From Algibacter sp. (GTDB lineage Bacteria; Bacteroidota; Bacteroidia; Flavobacteriales; Flavobacteriaceae), in assembly GCF_029245835.1 (NCBI RefSeq), contig NZ_JAQWOO010000001.1:1-64000 (forward strand): a stretch of 64,000 nucleotides of DNA. The letters are read 5' to 3'. Numbering within the stretch: the first letter of the stretch is position 1; the number at the start of each line of letters is the position of its first letter. Below the pieces are notes generated by a model that was not told the origin of the DNA, made no database searches, and saw only the letters and a list, made by a program, of their open reading frames with translations. The position numbers were made by a program, and so were the translations under genes. Positions 31,269 through 41,162 of the stretch are shown here, piece after piece.

Positions 31269-31405
31269 TAGCCCTGATAGAAGCGGCATCCTTTTTTGTG
31301 TTACTAGATTTTATTGATGGCTAATGCCTTTATGATTGCTATACTTTTAATGTGATACTTAAGCATTGACACAAAAAAGATATAGCGGATAGCAGGAAAT
31401 AGCTT
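31269..31405. repeat. Intergenic palindromic repeat, family B (TAGCCCTGATAGAAGCGGCATCCTTTTTTGTGT...ACACAAAAAAGATATAGCGGATAGCAGGAAATAGCT)
   Basis: 11-bp arms 31291-31301/31369-31379; same cores (ggcatcctttt, gatatagcggatagc) as 8981..9074. Confidence 0.75.
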
Positions 31406-31414
31406 CAAATCATG

Positions 31415-32320
31415 TTATTTTAAAGCATTAATAATAGTATTTACGTTATACTCAAACATACCAATATAAGTGCCTTCAATAGTTTCTGCATCTCCCAATG
31501 CATCGGAATATAATGTGCCACCAATTTCAACTTGATGCCCTTTAGACACTACAGCAGCTTTTAGGGCTTCAATGGTGCGTTTTGGCACTGAGCTTTCTAC
31601 AAAAACAGCTTTTACTTTATGTTCTATTATGAACGCCGATAATTTCTGCACATCTTTAACACCAGCTTCTGTTGCTGTTGAAAGCCCTTGTAGGCCTACA
31701 ACTTCAAAATCAAATGCTTTACCAAAATAGTTAAAAGCATCGTGAGCAGTAACCAAAATACGCTGCTCTTTTGGAAGGGTGTTAATTGTAGCTTCTATTT
31801 TGGTTTTTAGTGTATTTAGTTGCTCAATATATTTAGCACCATTAGCTTCAAATGCTTTTTTTTGTTCTGGAATAGCTTCCGAAAGTTTTTCAACTATAAA
31901 CTGTGTGGCTTGTTTCCAATAGGTAACATCAAACCAAATATGTGGGTCGTAATTTGATGCAAAATAATCTGAACTTATTAAAGTATTTTTGTCTAAAGTA
32001 TCTGCTATGGCAATAGTTTTCTTGTTTTTCATTTTTTCAAAAACTTCAACCAATTTACCTTCTAAATGTAAGCCGTTATAAAAAATAATATCGGCGTTTG
32101 ATAGTTTGGTTACATCGCCTTCACTAGCTTTATACAAATGCGGATCTACGCCACTTCCCATCAAACCTTGTAAATTGATATGGTCGCCACCAATGTTTTT
32201 AACCAAATCGGTTATCATTGTAGTGGTGGTAATAACGTTTAATTTTCCGTTTTTTTGTTTTTCGTTTTTACAACTGAAAAAGGATAAGGTTATAACAAAG
32301 ATTAATATTGATTTTTTCAT
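31415..32320 (-). CDS. Metal ABC transporter substrate-binding lipoprotein (TroA/ZnuA-like)
   Basis: Lipobox FFSCKNE; TTTMITDLVKNIGGDHINLQGLMGSGVDPHLY; DPHIWFD; TAHDAFNYFGK. Likely start MKKSILIF at 32320. Confidence 0.95.
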   Translation of the reverse strand: MKKSILIFVITLSFFSCKNEKQKNGKLNVITTTTMITDLVKNIGGDHINLQGLMGSGVDPHLYKASEGDVTKLSNADIIFYNGLHLEGKLVEVFEKMKNKKTIAIADTLDKNTLISSDYFASNYDPHIWFDVTYWKQATQFIVEKLSEAIPEQKKAFEANGAKYIEQLNTLKTKIEATINTLPKEQRILVTAHDAFNYFGKAFDFEVVGLQGLSTATEAGVKDVQKLSAFIIEHKVKAVFVESSVPKRTIEALKAAVVSKGHQVEIGGTLYSDALGDAETIEGTYIGMFEYNVNTIINALK

Positions 32321-32321
32321 T

Positions 32322-33113
32322 TTAATTCTTTTTGGTAGGTAATCTGAAGCTAATGCCTCCACTTAATAAAATATCTTGTCCTTTTGTGATGCTTGAACCC
32401 ACAGTGGCATCTAGTTGGAAATTATTAGAAAGCAAGTAAGTAAAACCTGTATTCCAAAGGTGATTTGCTTTGTTGTTTTCTGGTAAATCGCCATATAATT
32501 CGGCATAGGCTCCTAGTTTATCTGTGATGCTATATCCGTATGATAAAGAATAAATATATGCAGCTTCGGGAGAATCGTCGCCCCACTGCGCACCCAAATT
32601 ATAGGATAAACTCGATTTTTCGTTTAATGTATGTGCAAATGCAAAACGAAAATCGACACCGGTAGTTTCTGGTTTGTAGTCGTTCCCTGCAGTGAATGGG
32701 AGGTAAAGATGACTTAAAAAACCAATTTCGGGCATGCCTCCTTTTTCCTCTGAAATGGCAATTTTAGCACCAAGTAAAAGTGGATTGAAACCGCTCATTA
32801 CATGATCTAATCCTTTTATCTTGCTTTCTACAAAATCCCAGCCTACGCGCAGTTCTAAGTTATCTAAAAGCCCTAACCTTACTAAGGTTGTATTCAATGT
32901 GTAGCTTTCGTTTTTAATAGCATCGTCTTTAAAACTTTCGTAAAAAGTACCAGTTTCCACTTGAACATAACCTGCTGGAATTGTTGATGGAGACTCGGTT
33001 GCGTCTGGTCTATCTGTTATTAATGCATTTAAGGCGTTGTTATCTTGTTGCGAAAAGCTTAACAGCGACTTTATGAAAAACAATGCTGTTGTTATGTTTT
33101 TAATCTTGTTCAT
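32322..33113 (-). CDS. Outer-membrane transporter-like protein
   Basis: ALITDRPDATESPSTIPAGYVQVETG pattern; C-terminal beta-barrel. ORF to 33143, likely start MNKIKNIT. Confidence 0.8.
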   Translation of the reverse strand: MNKIKNITTALFFIKSLLSFSQQDNNALNALITDRPDATESPSTIPAGYVQVETGTFYESFKDDAIKNESYTLNTTLVRLGLLDNLELRVGWDFVESKIKGLDHVMSGFNPLLLGAKIAISEEKGGMPEIGFLSHLYLPFTAGNDYKPETTGVDFRFAFAHTLNEKSSLSYNLGAQWGDDSPEAAYIYSLSYGYSITDKLGAYAELYGDLPENNKANHLWNTGFTYLLSNNFQLDATVGSSITKGQDILLSGGISFRLPTKKN

Positions 33114-33759
33114 TAACATATATAATTGAGGTGAAATCTTCATTTAGAAGAATAGTGTTATTATGAATTAAAATCTGAGTCATTTTATTTTTACTGAACT
33201 GTTTCGAAACTAAAATTGAGTTGCCGTATTTTAAACCATGTTGTGCACAGAAATCGAAAAACTCTTTATCATCACTCATTAATCGAGAAATGATATAGCT
33301 TTTACCTTCTTCAGTATTTGCTAGTGAAATGGAAGTATCGGTTGTTGTTATTTCTCCACGAGCATTTGGAATTGGATCACCATGAGGATCAAATTTTGGA
33401 TTGCCTAAATAGTCACTTATTTTATTAGCTAATAGATCTGAAGTTTGATGCTCTAATAATTCCGCTTCTCTGTGGATATCGTGTAATGATAAATCAAAAA
33501 GTTTAAATAAAAGGGCTTCCCAAAGGCGGTGTTTTCTAACCACGTTCAAAGCCATTTTAGTGCCTTTATCAGTAAGTTTTAGCTCTTGGTATTTTTCGTA
33601 ATCGATAAGGTCTTTAATAGCTAATTTCTTAGCCATATCCGTCGCAGCTGCATTTGATATTCCTAATTCTTTAGCGATATTTCCAGGTTTGGTATCGTTA
33701 TTATCACGTTTTCCGTTTTTGTAAATGGCTTTTACAAAATTTTCAATAGCTACTGACAT
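33100..33759 (-). CDS. DtxR/MntR family metal-dependent transcriptional regulator
   Basis: GNIAKELGISNAAATDMAKKLAIKDLIDYEKYQELKLTDKGTKMALNVVRKHRLWE; HDIHREAELLEH; FeoA-like C-terminus. Confidence 0.95.
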   Translation of the reverse strand: MSVAIENFVKAIYKNGKRDNNDTKPGNIAKELGISNAAATDMAKKLAIKDLIDYEKYQELKLTDKGTKMALNVVRKHRLWEALLFKLFDLSLHDIHREAELLEHQTSDLLANKISDYLGNPKFDPHGDPIPNARGEITTTDTSISLANTEEGKSYIISRLMSDDKEFFDFCAQHGLKYGNSILVSKQFSKNKMTQILIHNNTILLNEDFTSIIYVNEQD

Positions 33760-34058
33760 TCGTTAGGCTTTAAAATATTTTTAAGTAAGCTTAAAAATTT
33801 TTCAAATGTAACTAAAAAAAGTTAAAACAGAAAACCTTAAGAAAAGAAAGCAAATTTTTTTTTGGAATCGTTTTTACTATAGGAAGTAAAAAAGCTCTCA
33901 ACTACTTGATAAGATATCCTATATCGTTTAGATGATAATTAAAAACCAATGTTTAAGAGTAGGAAAATAAAAATTACACGAATTAAATCTGTGATAAAGA
34001 AACTAGAGTTTTATTTTTAGATAATATAAAAAACTAATTAAAATGCTAACCGTAAGGA

Positions 34059-34196
34059 TTAATGACAGCCGCAACCATCATCGCCACCACAAGCTTTTTT
34101 AGGTTTTGATTTTTTCCAGAAGAATTTTTTAATCAAGAAAGTCATAGCCAAAACCATGGCGGTAAAAACTAATATATTTTGAATGATGTCGTTCAT
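34059..34196 (-). CDS. FeoB-associated Cys-rich membrane protein
   Basis: MNDIIQNILVFTAMVLAMTFLIKKFFWKKSKPKKACGGDDGCGCH, directly downstream of feoB. Confidence 0.85.
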   Translation of the reverse strand: MNDIIQNILVFTAMVLAMTFLIKKFFWKKSKPKKACGGDDGCGCH

Positions 34197-34283
34197 AATT
34201 TTTAAGTCGATTAAAACCCTTCCGACTTTCAATTTCTTAGGGAATTGAAAGCCAGCTTCCATCAAAAGGGACGGAATTAGCTG

Positions 34284-36398
34284 TTATTTCAAAAACTGAA
34301 AAGCAATTAAAGCAACAATATACGCAAAAGCGGTCATAATAACCAGTTGTAATATAGGCCATTTCCAAGAGTTCGTTTCTTTTTTTACAATAGCTAAGGT
34401 ACTCATGCATTGCATCGCAAAGGCATAAAATAGTAATAACGAAATTCCTGATGCAAATGTAAATAATGGCCCCCCTAAAATGGGGTTGACTTCTGCGGCC
34501 ATTCGGTTTTTTATAGTGGCTTCATCATCGTTTCCAACACTATAAATAGTTGCTAGTGTACCCACAAAAACTTCACGAGCAGCAAAAGAACTTACTATGG
34601 CTATACCAATTTTCCAATCATAACCTAAAGGGCGAATAGCAGGCTCAATAGCATGACCAGCAATACCAATAAATGAATGTTCTAACTTATGCGAGGCTAT
34701 TTTTTGTTGCAGTTCTTCGATGCTTAAATTTTCTGAGGCAAATTGAGTTTTTACGATATTTTCGGCATCATTAAATTCTTTTCCTGGACCATAAGATGCT
34801 AAAAACCATAATACGATGGAGATGGCTAAAATAATTTTACCTGCACCAAAAATAAAGGCCTTCGTTTTTTCAATTACGGTTAGCAAAACATTTTTAAAAA
34901 GGGGTAATTTATAATTAGGCATTTCAATTACAAAGAACGTTTTACTTTTTATTTTTAAAATCTTATTTAAAATGTATGCTGATACGATTGCGGTTCCAAA
35001 ACCAATAAGATAAAGTAGCATTAAGGTTAGTGCTTGGTAACTTAAACCAAAAATGCGTCCTTCAGGAATAACCAAAGCAATAATAATAAGATATACTGGC
35101 AATCGTGCAGAACAGGTTGTGAAAGGCGTAACTAAAATAGTGATTAAGCGTTCTTTCCAACTTTCAATATTACGCGTTGCCATAATAGCAGGAATAGCAC
35201 AAGCAGTTCCAGAAATAAGGGGTACAATACTTTTACCGCTAAGCCCAAAACGACGCATAATTCTATCCATTAAAAATACCACACGACTCATGTATCCACT
35301 TTCTTCAAGCACCGCTATAAATAAAAATAGAAAAGCAATTTGTGGAATAAAAATAACAATGCCTCCAAGTCCGGGAATAATACCTTCAGCCAATAAACTA
35401 GTAAAAGCCCCCTGTGGTAATTGATTTTTTGTCCATTCGCTTAATGACGCAAATAAGCTATCAATAAAATCCATGGGCACGCTAGACCAATCATAAATAG
35501 CTTGAAATATGGTGAGTAAAATGATACCAAAAACAACATATCCCCAAACTTTGTGTGTTAAAATTCTATCGAGTTTTATGCGTAAATCTTTAGCTTGACT
35601 TAAGTCTATTGATTGCCCTTTATCTAAAGCGTTATTTATAAATTGGTAGCGTTTTATGGTTTCCTTTTGCTGTAAACGTTTTAAATCGCCTTTACTTTTT
35701 GTTTTAAAATCGGCAACAGCATCAATTACATTTCTATCTGTTTTTCCAAAGTTTACATCTTGAGTGATGACTAACCAAAGTTTGTAAAGTAATTGGTTTG
35801 GAAACGCCTTTTTCAAATTCCCAAAATAATCGGGGTCAATTTGTGTGGTATCAATACAAGGTGTAATAGAAACTTCTTTATAGTTCGAAATTAGTAGTTT
35901 AAGCTTCTCAATACCTTTGTTTTTCCGGGTACTAACCAGCGCAATTTTCGTATTCAGCTTCTCTTCTAAATAATCAATATCTAAAGAAATACCCTTGTAA
36001 CTCATTCGATCTGCCATATTAATAACTAACAGCGTCGGGATTTCTAAGTCTTTAATTTGAGTAAAAAGTAAAAGGTTTCGTTTTAAATTTTCAACATCGG
36101 TAACTACAACAGCAATATCCGGAAAATCTTTATCGTTTTTATTAAGTAATAGTTCGATAACTACATTTTCATCAAGAGAAGAAGCGTTTAAACTATACGT
36201 TCCTGGTAAATCAATAATATGCGCTTTTACGCCACGCGGAAGTTTACAAATCCCCTGTTTTTTTTCAACAGTAATACCCGGATAATTTCCAACCTTTTGG
36301 TTTAAGCCTGTTAAAGCATTAAACACAGAGGTTTTTCCGGTATTCGGATTACCAATTAGCGCCACGTTAATTTGTTTACTCATGCGCCTTTTTTTCAA
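34284..36398 (-). CDS. feoB: Ferrous iron transport protein B
   Basis: GNPNTGKTSVFNALTG (G1), DLPGTYSL (G3), Gate domains. Confidence 0.98.
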   Translation of the reverse strand: MKKRRMSKQINVALIGNPNTGKTSVFNALTGLNQKVGNYPGITVEKKQGICKLPRGVKAHIIDLPGTYSLNASSLDENVVIELLLNKNDKDFPDIAVVVTDVENLKRNLLLFTQIKDLEIPTLLVINMADRMSYKGISLDIDYLEEKLNTKIALVSTRKNKGIEKLKLLISNYKEVSITPCIDTTQIDPDYFGNLKKAFPNQLLYKLWLVITQDVNFGKTDRNVIDAVADFKTKSKGDLKRLQQKETIKRYQFINNALDKGQSIDLSQAKDLRIKLDRILTHKVWGYVVFGIILLTIFQAIYDWSSVPMDFIDSLFASLSEWTKNQLPQGAFTSLLAEGIIPGLGGIVIFIPQIAFLFLFIAVLEESGYMSRVVFLMDRIMRRFGLSGKSIVPLISGTACAIPAIMATRNIESWKERLITILVTPFTTCSARLPVYLIIIALVIPEGRIFGLSYQALTLMLLYLIGFGTAIVSAYILNKILKIKSKTFFVIEMPNYKLPLFKNVLLTVIEKTKAFIFGAGKIILAISIVLWFLASYGPGKEFNDAENIVKTQFASENLSIEELQQKIASHKLEHSFIGIAGHAIEPAIRPLGYDWKIGIAIVSSFAAREVFVGTLATIYSVGNDDEATIKNRMAAEVNPILGGPLFTFASGISLLLFYAFAMQCMSTLAIVKKETNSWKWPILQLVIMTAFAYIVALIAFQFLK

Positions 36399-36612
36399 TT
36401 AAAATAAGAGAAGCCGTTTCTTTTCTTATAGCCAAATGCGATCCATTAATATTTAAATACATGGGGTCTTGAAAAGGCGCAACCTGAACAAGTTCAACCG
36501 AATTACCAGGTAAACATCCCATTTCTAATAATTTTAAAGGGATGTAAATAGATGAAACATCAGTAATAATGGCTCTTTCCCCACGTTTTAATTGTGCTAA
36601 AGTATCTTGCAA
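36376..36612 (-). CDS. feoA: Ferrous iron transport protein A
   Basis: 78-aa FeoA domain, LLEMGCLPGNSVELVQVAPFQDPMYLNINGSHLAIRKETA; overlaps feoB start. Confidence 0.93.
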   Translation of the reverse strand: MQDTLAQLKRGERAIITDVSSIYIPLKLLEMGCLPGNSVELVQVAPFQDPMYLNINGSHLAIRKETASLILIEKKAHE

Positions 36613-36848
36613 GCTTATTTAGATTGATTTTAAAGAAGCAAAAATAAGGTAAAATTTTAGAAGGGAAAAGTTTAGAAGTTTAAAAATAGAAAATAATTAT
36701 TTAGGCGTCTGCCTGCCGGTTGTTAGGTTGCTATAAGAGTAGAGCTTTATGATGTAAGTTCTCGTTAGTAACTCAATCTGGGCTTTTCTTTTCAATCCTT
36801 AACGCAATCTACAATCAACATCTCATATCTTAGCAATAAACCAACTTA

Positions 36849-37514
36849 TTATTCCTGCTTTAAAATTTGAATATCCTCAAGAAGTCTGTCAATGTCATCA
36901 GTATTAGTGCCATCATAAAACCCGCGAATCTGTTTCTTTTTATCAATCAACATAAAATTTTCGGTATGTACCATGTCAAAAGGACCGCCATCGCCATTAT
37001 CTTTAACAGCTAAGTAGCTTTTACGAGCCATTTTATAAATGGCTTTTTTATCACCAGTTACTAAGTTCCATTTTTTATCATTCACGCCCTTTTTAATAGC
37101 ATAACGTTTTAATTGTGCTACGCTATCAATTTCTGGAGTAACAGAGTGTGAAAGCAGCATGACTTGGTCATCATCTAAAATTTCTTTTTGAATATCTGCC
37201 ATGTGGCTTGTCATAATCGGGCAAATCGTTCTACATGTTGTGAAAAAGAAATCGGCAACATATATTTTATCTTTATAATCGTTTTGAGTAATGGTTTTGC
37301 CATTTTGATTTGTGAAACTAAAATCGGCAATTTTATGATATTTTTTTTGATGTTGAATAGTGCTATCAACCAACTCTGTACTAACCATAGTAGGTTGATA
37401 AATAGGAAGCGGTTGGTAAACATTTAATGTATTATAAATAATAGCAATTATTATAATCGAGATAAGGCCGAACACTATTGCGAATATCTTATAATCCTTA
37501 AAAAATGAAAGCAT
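36849..37514 (-). CDS. SCO1/SenC family protein
   Basis: FFFTTCRTICPIMTSHMADIQ (CxxxC), distal His in DMVHTENFMLID. Confidence 0.95.
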   Translation of the reverse strand: MLSFFKDYKIFAIVFGLISIIIIAIIYNTLNVYQPLPIYQPTMVSTELVDSTIQHQKKYHKIADFSFTNQNGKTITQNDYKDKIYVADFFFTTCRTICPIMTSHMADIQKEILDDDQVMLLSHSVTPEIDSVAQLKRYAIKKGVNDKKWNLVTGDKKAIYKMARKSYLAVKDNGDGGPFDMVHTENFMLIDKKKQIRGFYDGTNTDDIDRLLEDIQILKQE

Positions 37515-37669
37515 TTTTAGAACTTTAAAATTAAAACTCCTGTAAAAATACGATGATTTTTACTTTGAATCCATGTATGGCAAGCTTAAATTATTGTTAA
37601 ATCAGATTCCATTAGACGAATGACTTTTTAAACTTGGTTTAAAAGCTTACTTTTGCACGATTATAAAAA

Positions 37670-39031
37670 ATGGTTAATCTATATATGGAATTTGTTATAA
37701 AAATTTCTCAGTTTTTACTAAGTCTTTCGTTGCTTATTATTTTACACGAATTAGGGCATTTTATCCCAGCAAAGGCGTTTAAAACTAGAGTAGAAAAGTT
37801 TTACTTATTTTTTGATGTAAAGTTTTCATTATTTAAAAAGAAAATTGGTGATACTGTTTATGGTATTGGTTGGTTGCCCTTAGGCGGTTATGTGAAGATT
37901 GCTGGTATGATTGATGAAAGCATGGATACTGAGCAAATGGCACAAGAACCACAACCCTGGGAGTTTCGTTCTAAACCCGCATGGCAACGTTTAATTATTA
38001 TGTTAGGTGGTGTTACGGTTAATTTTTTATTAGCCATTTTCATCTACATTGGTATGAGTTATTTTTATGGAGATACTTTTCTGCCAAATGAAAACATAAA
38101 AGACGGATTAGAAATTGAAAACACGGTTGCTATTAAAGCAGGTTTACAAACAGGTGATAAAATATTAGCTGTAGATGGCGATGAGATAGAGACATTTTCT
38201 GAGATTCCAGAGAAAGTATTATTTGGGAAAGAAATTCTTATCGAAAGAGATGGGGTTCAGTCAACCATAAAAATGCCAGAAGATTTCTTAGCACAATTAT
38301 TAGATTCCAAAGAAAAAGGACTCATAAAATTAAGACAACCCTTTATTGTGGTTCAAGTTCCAGATACATCTTTTAATAAAGTAAGTGGTTTAAAAAAAGG
38401 CGATATAATTGTTGGTTTAAATGATTACCCAACTAAATATACTGATGAGGTTAAAATAGCATTAGAAAAGTTTAAAGGTCAAACAGTTTCTGCCACGGTT
38501 AAAAGAGAGGAACAAAAAATCATATTGCCTCTTAAGGTTAGTGAAGATGCTTTGTTAGGATTAGTAGTTGCTGGACAATCAACATCAAAAACATTGGAAG
38601 CTTTAGGATATTATGATTATGATGTTAAAGATTACGGCTTTTTTGAGTCTATTCCTGTTGGTTTAAATAAGGCTAAAGATAAATTAGTATCCTATTGGGA
38701 TCAATTAGGCGCTATTTTCACACCAAGCACAGGGGCTTATAAAGGAGTAGGGGGCTTTAAAGCTATTTACGATATCTTTCCAAGCTTTTGGAGCTGGCAA
38801 GTATTTTGGAGTATTACAGCATTTTTATCCATTATGTTAGGGGTTTTAAATTTACTGCCTATTCCTGCCTTAGATGGGGGTCATGTAGCATTTTTACTTT
38901 ATGAAATGGTGTCTGGAAGAAAGCCTGGAGACAAATTTATGGAGTATGCGCAAATGGTTGGTTTCTTTCTTTTAATAGCTTTAGTTTTATTTGCAAATGG
39001 GAATGATATTTATAAAGCGATTTTTGGATAA
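37670..39031 (+). CDS. rseP: Site-2 intramembrane protease RseP
   Basis: HELGHFIPAK (HExxH), PDZ segments, NLLPIPALDGGH. Confidence 0.96.
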   Translation: MVNLYMEFVIKISQFLLSLSLLIILHELGHFIPAKAFKTRVEKFYLFFDVKFSLFKKKIGDTVYGIGWLPLGGYVKIAGMIDESMDTEQMAQEPQPWEFRSKPAWQRLIIMLGGVTVNFLLAIFIYIGMSYFYGDTFLPNENIKDGLEIENTVAIKAGLQTGDKILAVDGDEIETFSEIPEKVLFGKEILIERDGVQSTIKMPEDFLAQLLDSKEKGLIKLRQPFIVVQVPDTSFNKVSGLKKGDIIVGLNDYPTKYTDEVKIALEKFKGQTVSATVKREEQKIILPLKVSEDALLGLVVAGQSTSKTLEALGYYDYDVKDYGFFESIPVGLNKAKDKLVSYWDQLGAIFTPSTGAYKGVGGFKAIYDIFPSFWSWQVFWSITAFLSIMLGVLNLLPIPALDGGHVAFLLYEMVSGRKPGDKFMEYAQMVGFFLLIALVLFANGNDIYKAIFG

Positions 39032-39104
39032 AATTTATTTAAAAAATATTTGCAGTAATTAAAAAACAACATATATTTGCACTCGCTTAGTAAAAAAAGC
39101 ACAC

Positions 39105-39178
39105 TCCTTCTTAGCTCAGTTGGTTAGAGCATCTGACTGTTAATCAGAGGGTCCTTGGTTCGAGCCCAAGAGAAGGAG
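39105..39178 (+). tRNA. tRNA-Asn (anticodon GTT)
   Basis: TCCTTCT/AGAAGGA acceptor, GCTC..GAGC D-arm, TCTGA CTGTTAA TCAGA anticodon arm, CTTGG TTCGAGC CCAAG T-arm; 74 nt. Confidence 0.97.
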
Positions 39179-39303
39179 CAAAATTAAAGTCCAGCTTATG
39201 AAAATAGGTTGGATTTTTTTGTTTACACCATGCTGTGGCTGTATTTATTGCACTAACTGCATTTTCCAATAAAACTTAATTTATCAACTTTATTAGAAGA
39301 AAA

Positions 39304-39345
39304 AGGTATCCTTTTAGGTATCCCACTTAAAAAGCTAGGTATCCC
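39304..39345 (+). promoter_or_regulatory. Three direct repeats AGGTATCCY, candidate integrase arm-type sites
   Basis: aggtatcct 39304-39312, aggtatccc 39316-39324, aggtatccc 39337-39345; 12 and 21 bp spacing, between tRNA and integrase. Confidence 0.5.
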
Positions 39346-39390
39346 ATTCTAAAATCCGACTTGTATGCCAATTGTTTAACTTAAAATCAA

Positions 39391-40596
39391 TTGGTAATGA
39401 AACATCTAACCATGTCCGTTTTGTTCTATCTGAACAAGGCTAAAACTAATCAAAAAGGAGTCTGTCCTCTTTATTGTAGAATCACATTCCTTAAAAAAAG
39501 ACAACAATTCTCAACGGGACATTTTGTGAACCCAATTCATTGGAATTCTAAGACTCAAAAGGTATCGGTAAAAGATGTAAACAGTAATTTCATTAACACT
39601 CAATTATCCTTAATTACACAAAACATTCAGAAGACTTATCTAAAACTGCAATTACAAGAATTTGAATTTAGAGTTAATGATATTGTTAACTTATATTTTG
39701 GTAGAGCTAGCAATAAGGAAGATAACGTCTTGAGTTATTTTAAAAAATACCTTGTTAATATTAAAAACCTAATTGGGAAAAGTATTAAGGAATCAACGTA
39801 TAAAAAATCATATTATGTATACGGTAATGTAGCCTCATTTATAAAACATAAATATAAGGTTGGAGATATCGAGCTACGTAAGCTTAACCTCCAGTTTCTT
39901 TCTGATTTCGAGTATTACCTCAAGACCGAATTAAACCATAAACAAATAACAATTAATAAGGCTATTCAGCGCTTCAGAAAACCTATTAGGATTGCTGTAG
40001 CTGAAGGGTATCTTGATAAAGATCCGTTTGCACTACATAAACCAGGGCGCGTTTTTAAAGAGGTTCTTTTTCTATCCTATGAGGAATTATTGGTATTAGA
40101 AAAGCATTCATTTTCCCAAGTGAGATTGGCAATAGTGAGAGATTTGTTTGTCTTTTGTTGTTACACAGGACTTGCTTACAATGAGATGTCAAATCTTAAC
40201 GCTACGCATATAATAAAAGGGTTTGATGAAGCTCAATGGATTCGTATGACGCGAGCAAAGACATCTCGAGTAATCAATGTTCCCTTGCTTCCCAAAGCCC
40301 AGAAAATCTTATTAAAATATAAAGGTGAGGATGCTATATTACCTAAAATAAGTAACCAAAAAATGAATTCTTATTTAAAGGAAATAGGGGATATAGTAGG
40401 CATTCATATACCATTAACTCATCATATCGCTAGAAAAACATTTGCTTCTTCAGTATTACTTTATCACGAGGTACCCATGGAGATAGTAAGTGAATTACTT
40501 GGGCACTCATCTCTTAAAATAACCCAATCCTATTATGGAAAAATAGTAAATAAGTCTATAAGTCAAGCTATTAACACACTAAAACAAAAATTATGA
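39391..40596 (+). CDS. Tyrosine recombinase/integrase (Bacteroidetes IntDOT-like)
   Basis: N-terminal arm-binding LYCRITFLKKRQQFSTGHFVNPIHWN; C-terminal LTHHIARKTFAS ... LLGHSSLKITQSYYGKI; adjacent to tRNA. Confidence 0.95.
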   Translation: MVMKHLTMSVLFYLNKAKTNQKGVCPLYCRITFLKKRQQFSTGHFVNPIHWNSKTQKVSVKDVNSNFINTQLSLITQNIQKTYLKLQLQEFEFRVNDIVNLYFGRASNKEDNVLSYFKKYLVNIKNLIGKSIKESTYKKSYYVYGNVASFIKHKYKVGDIELRKLNLQFLSDFEYYLKTELNHKQITINKAIQRFRKPIRIAVAEGYLDKDPFALHKPGRVFKEVLFLSYEELLVLEKHSFSQVRLAIVRDLFVFCCYTGLAYNEMSNLNATHIIKGFDEAQWIRMTRAKTSRVINVPLLPKAQKILLKYKGEDAILPKISNQKMNSYLKEIGDIVGIHIPLTHHIARKTFASSVLLYHEVPMEIVSELLGHSSLKITQSYYGKIVNKSISQAINTLKQKL

Positions 40597-40946
40597 AAAT
40601 TAAACACTTTGAAGAACAACTAAACCATTTTGTAAAAAACATTAATAAGCACTATTCAAGCGATAGGATTCAAGGCATGTTTTTTATTGTTCAAACCTAC
40701 GAGAAGGATAAGATAGATCTTTATAATAGGCATACGTTTTATGAACACTATTACCTTAAATCATTAAGAGATTATTGTCAAAATAAGCTAATAAGCGACT
40801 GGAAGTTTGAATATGGGTCTAGCGAGAGCCGCCTATTCTCTAAAATTTACATGTGCTGTCTTTGTTCTGATGCTTCAGATGTTAAGTACCGAGAATTTGC
40901 TGAAGGGTATTTTGAAGGTAAAAGGTTTATATATAAAGAGATTTAA
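40593..40946 (+). CDS. Hypothetical protein, translationally coupled to the integrase
   Basis: 117 aa; ATGA overlap with the integrase stop. Confidence 0.65.
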   Translation: MKIKHFEEQLNHFVKNINKHYSSDRIQGMFFIVQTYEKDKIDLYNRHTFYEHYYLKSLRDYCQNKLISDWKFEYGSSESRLFSKIYMCCLCSDASDVKYREFAEGYFEGKRFIYKEI

Positions 40947-41162
40947 AAAATGAAATGAAAGCAAGAGTAATGTTAGTATTTTTGTAGCCTTCTTTCTTTG
41001 TAAGTTTGAAAAGTGCCAGTACGGTATTCCGTAAAATTCTTTCGGATATAATTTATAGCTATGTACCATTGAAACTATAATTAAAACTAGTCACTTTTGT
41101 AATATTCTCTTTCAATTTTAAACCTGATTAAAAACTTCATTGATAATAAAACTAATAGAATT

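Noticed and set aside
40875-41069. 64-aa minus-strand ORF after the integrase operon
   Set aside because: Overlaps the coupled 117-aa ORF, low complexity, no support
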